Below are positions 62,081 to 64,000 of a DNA stretch of 64,000 bases, piece after piece. The notes beneath the pieces were generated by a model. That model saw only the letters and a list, made by a program, of their open reading frames with translations. It searched no databases and was not told the DNA's origin. This stretch comes from Thiocapsa bogorovii. Its GTDB lineage: Bacteria > Pseudomonadota > Gammaproteobacteria > Chromatiales > Chromatiaceae. The stretch covers positions 1,426,001-1,490,000 of the forward strand of contig NZ_CP089309.1 in the NCBI RefSeq assembly GCF_021228795.1. Direction: 5' to 3'. Position 1 is the stretch's first letter. Each line of letters begins with the position of its first letter. A program made the position numbers and the translations under genes.

Positions 62081-62389
62081 CTACAACCAGGCCTGAACTT
62101 TCCCGTTTTCCGCGGCAAGATCCACGAATCCGGCATAGTCCACGACGCTGATACCCTCGATGATGCGCTCCGCGGAGAAGCCGCGGGCCTGAAGGTCCGG
62201 GCCTAGGACATAGACCTTCAGACGGCCGAGCGCATCGCTCACATGGGGCTCGACGGCGGTCCCCTTAAGGGCAGCATAAACGCCGTCTTCGAACAGCAAC
62301 AAGGCCGAGCCGTCGGTGGCGAACTTCAGACAGGACTCAAGCGCATTACGCTCGAACGGCGACTTGTTGACGGTGTGCAGAATACTCAT
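62081..62389 (-). CDS. dsrH: DsrH, sulfurtransferase complex subunit
   Basis: A 102-residue TusB-like protein (MSILHTVNKSPFERNALESC). The Cys at position 20, which matches Cys20 of A. vinosum DsrH, is present. It forms the DsrEFH heterohexamer with the two genes upstream, passing sulfur to DsrC. Gap to dsrF is nine bases. Confidence 0.95.
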   Translation of the reverse strand: MSILHTVNKSPFERNALESCLKFATDGSALLLFEDGVYAALKGTAVEPHVSDALGRLKVYVLGPDLQARGFSAERIIEGISVVDYAGFVDLAAENGKVQAWL

Positions 62390-62398
62390 GACGTCCCT

Positions 62399-62809
62399 CT
62401 AGAAGCTAAAGATCGCATCGGATTCGTTCATCAGCTCGCCGACGCGGGCCGAGTCGATCACTTCGACGATGTTCTCGATCTCTTCTTCGGTCTCGAAGTC
62501 CTCCCAGGCGATCTCGACAAGATCCTCTTGGGTCAGACCGCGGGCCTCCAGCGAGGCACGGTCCACGTAAATCTTTTTGACCTCGTAGTCGCCCAGGGTC
62601 CGGAATGTCGGCGAGAAGTTCTTCATGCCGATTGCTTTGGTGTCTTGGCCCTTGGTGAGCTGGTAGACCCCGTCGTCGAGGAACATCACGCTGACGTCTT
62701 GATCGAAGGCGGCTCCGATCAGCACCACCTCCAGCGCCTCCCAGGCATAGATGGTCCCGTAAGGCGCCTTGCGGTTGAGGTACATGAATTTCTTCACGAC
62801 TTCCGACAT
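62399..62809 (-). CDS. dsrF: DsrF, sulfurtransferase complex subunit
   Basis: A 136-residue TusC-like protein (MSEVVKKFMYLNRKAPYGTI) with the family core LEVVLIGAAFDQDVSVMFLD and GDYEVKKIYVDRASLEARG. It has no cysteine at the position of the DsrE active site, consistent with a structural role in DsrEFH. It lies twelve bases after dsrE and nine before dsrH. Confidence 0.95.
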   Translation of the reverse strand: MSEVVKKFMYLNRKAPYGTIYAWEALEVVLIGAAFDQDVSVMFLDDGVYQLTKGQDTKAIGMKNFSPTFRTLGDYEVKKIYVDRASLEARGLTQEDLVEIAWEDFETEEEIENIVEVIDSARVGELMNESDAIFSF

Positions 62810-62821
62810 CTCAACTCTCCT

Positions 62822-63214
62822 TTAGTCGCCGAAGACGACGAGACGGTCGGCTTGGATGGCCGCCTCGACCAGCTGCCCGAGTCCGGAGATACGGAACTTG
62901 GGATGAATGTTGGTGGCATCCTTGCCGTTGCGGCTCGCTTCGCCCTCGTCGACGATGCCGCGGCGCTGAGCCGCGGCCACGCAGACGACCAGATCGAGAT
63001 TGTGCTGCTCGGCCAACTCCGCCCAACGGTTGACGATATGGCGGTCGTCCTGCGGCGGCGTCGTCAGACGCGTCGAGTTGTTGACCCCGTCATGATAGAA
63101 GAAGACCCGAAAGATCTCGTGCCCCTTCTCCAGTGCCGCCTTGGCAAAGTGATATGCCGAGTCGGATGACTGATGCTGATAGGGTCCCTCGTTGATCTGA
63201 AGTGCGAACTTCAT
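62822..63214 (-). CDS. dsrE: DsrE, sulfurtransferase complex subunit
   Basis: A 130-residue TusD-like protein (MKFALQINEGPYQHQSSDSA). The catalytic Cys78, known from A. vinosum to accept the persulfide, is present in LVVCVAAAQRRGI. The start at 63214 reproduces the 130-residue length of its orthologue. It is 53 bp after the dsrB stop. Confidence 0.95.
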   Translation of the reverse strand: MKFALQINEGPYQHQSSDSAYHFAKAALEKGHEIFRVFFYHDGVNNSTRLTTPPQDDRHIVNRWAELAEQHNLDLVVCVAAAQRRGIVDEGEASRNGKDATNIHPKFRISGLGQLVEAAIQADRLVVFGD

Positions 63215-63267
63215 GCCGACCTCTCGACTGATTGCGATAGCTCTTGAACCGATCCCGCAGCCCGCCT

Positions 63268-64000
63268 TTAGAAGCGGATGTAGGAGGAGCTGTTGAAGCT
63301 GGCCCGTGCGCCGCGCCAGGTATCGATATGATACTTGGTGAAGGGCAGCTCGACTTCTTCGAAGAAGCGGGGCCAGCCGATGCGCTCGATCCACTCGTTG
63401 ACCCGCTCCCAATCGCGCGCGCCCTCTTTATACGCCTTGAGAATACGCTTGACGATGGCGGTTGCCTCGGGCCAGCGCGGCGGGTTATTCGGGATGCCGG
63501 CCGCGACCAGTTTCTGGAAGGTTGGCTTACCGCGGGCGTTGGAGTGGTTGCCACCGACCCAGATCGCCAACTTGGAATGCTCGGCGTCGTTGATCTGCAT
63601 GGGCGGACAGGGCGGATAGCAGGCACCACAGCAGATGCACTTGCGCTCGTCGACTTCCAGCGAAGGCTTACCGTTGACCATGGCCGGGCGAATCGCTGCG
63701 ACCGGGCAACGCGCAACGACCGACGGACGCTCGCAGACGTTCGCAACCAGATCGTGATTGATCTTCGGTGGCTTGGTGTGCTGGATGTTGATCGCGATGT
63801 CGCCCTGACCGCCGCAGTTGATCTGGCAGCAGGACGTCGTGATGTGGACGCGATTGGGCATATTGGCGTTGCGGAACTCGTCGATGAGTTCGTCCATCAT
63901 GGACTTCACGACGCCCGATGCGTCGGTACCGGGGATGTCGCAGTGCAACCAACCCTGCGTGTGCGAGATCATCGCCACCGAGTTCTGGGTCCCGCCGACG
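63268..64000 (-). CDS. dsrB: DsrB, reverse dissimilatory sulfite reductase beta subunit (5' end outside window)
   Basis: The C-terminal 243 residues are in view and the frame is open to the window edge (VGGTQNSVAMISHTQGW). Siroheme/cluster cysteines are in TTSCCQINCGGQGD, with CERPSVVARCPVAAIRP downstream. The ferredoxin domain has CICCGACYPPCPPMQI. In purple sulfur bacteria the enzyme runs in reverse and oxidises sulfane sulfur to sulfite. dsrA should lie just to the right of the window. Confidence 0.96.
   Translation of the reverse strand, partial: VGGTQNSVAMISHTQGWLHCDIPGTDASGVVKSMMDELIDEFRNANMPNRVHITTSCCQINCGGQGDIAINIQHTKPPKINHDLVANVCERPSVVARCPVAAIRPAMVNGKPSLEVDERKCICCGACYPPCPPMQINDAEHSKLAIWVGGNHSNARGKPTFQKLVAAGIPNNPPRWPEATAIVKRILKAYKEGARDWERVNEWIERIGWPRFFEEVELPFTKYHIDTWRGARASFNSSSYIRF

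Noticed and set aside
1-64000. tRNA, rRNA, CRISPR arrays, phage or integrase genes
   Set aside because: I looked for TTCGANTC arms, direct-repeat arrays and integrase/transposase motifs on both strands and found none convincing.

Overview
The window is GC-rich DNA, most likely from a purple sulfur bacterium of the Chromatiaceae (Thiocapsa, Thiorhodococcus or Allochromatium-like). The main reason is a reverse dissimilatory sulfite reductase (dsr) cluster at the right end, on the minus strand, in the Allochromatium vinosum order: dsrB(partial)-E-F-H-C-M-K-L-J-O-P-N-R-S. Only dsrA and the start of dsrB lie outside the window. A gammaproteobacterial rne/rluC neighbourhood supports the assignment. 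No tRNA, rRNA, CRISPR array or intact insertion sequence was seen.

Layout. 1-2072: end of an SLC13 permease, an AAA+ ATPase, and a 272-bp inverted-repeat element whose outer triplet is the ATPase stop codon. 2299-5257: two decaying genes, a periplasmic substrate-binding protein and a PAS/GGDEF/EAL protein. 5164-10400: an RND efflux pump operon with a divergent TetR regulator. 10664-14720: secreted or surface proteins (PqaA family, two small exported proteins, a lipase, a leucine-rich-repeat membrane protein). 14745-19560: a GNAT fragment, hrpA, and a nucleotidyltransferase with a tiny partner ORF. 19874-25628: diheme cytochrome, PhoX-family protein, and a catalytically degenerate REC-REC-GGDEF-EAL protein. 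25764-32696: sppA, a HAD phosphatase, rluC and divergent rne. 32782-37889: sulfotransferase, glycosyltransferase, polysaccharide deacetylase, low-molecular-weight phosphatase and a SPOR protein. 37927-44037: a sucrose module (sucrose-phosphate synthase, sucrose phosphatase, fructokinase, amylosucrase). 44086-51171: sohB, a HepT/MntA pair, thyA, gpmI, glgC, an SDR and a small DUF2061 protein. 51466-64000: dsr.

How it works together. The dsr genes oxidise stored sulfur to sulfite. DsrEFH and DsrC relay sulfur, DsrL is the NAD(P)H-linked reductase, DsrMKJOP is the membrane redox complex, and DsrN, DsrR and DsrS are accessory. The sucrose module can make sucrose, probably as an osmolyte, and recycle it to glucan plus fructose-6-phosphate; glgC for glycogen synthesis lies 4.7 kb further on.

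The most unusual content is non-coding. Family 1 has five copies (373, 18945, 26783, 35913, 41846) with ends TRAACCGCG/CGCGGTTYA. Four are doublets joined by an AT-rich linker. Every copy lies just 3' of a gene, and the outer TRA triplet is in frame with that gene at all six gene ends, usually as its actual stop codon. Family 2 has two copies (9518, 36546) with ends ATACCGAGCG. Both lie between divergent genes, about 40 bp upstream of the minus-strand start. A third, single-copy 272-bp element (1801-2072) has 34-bp inverted repeats flanked by TA.
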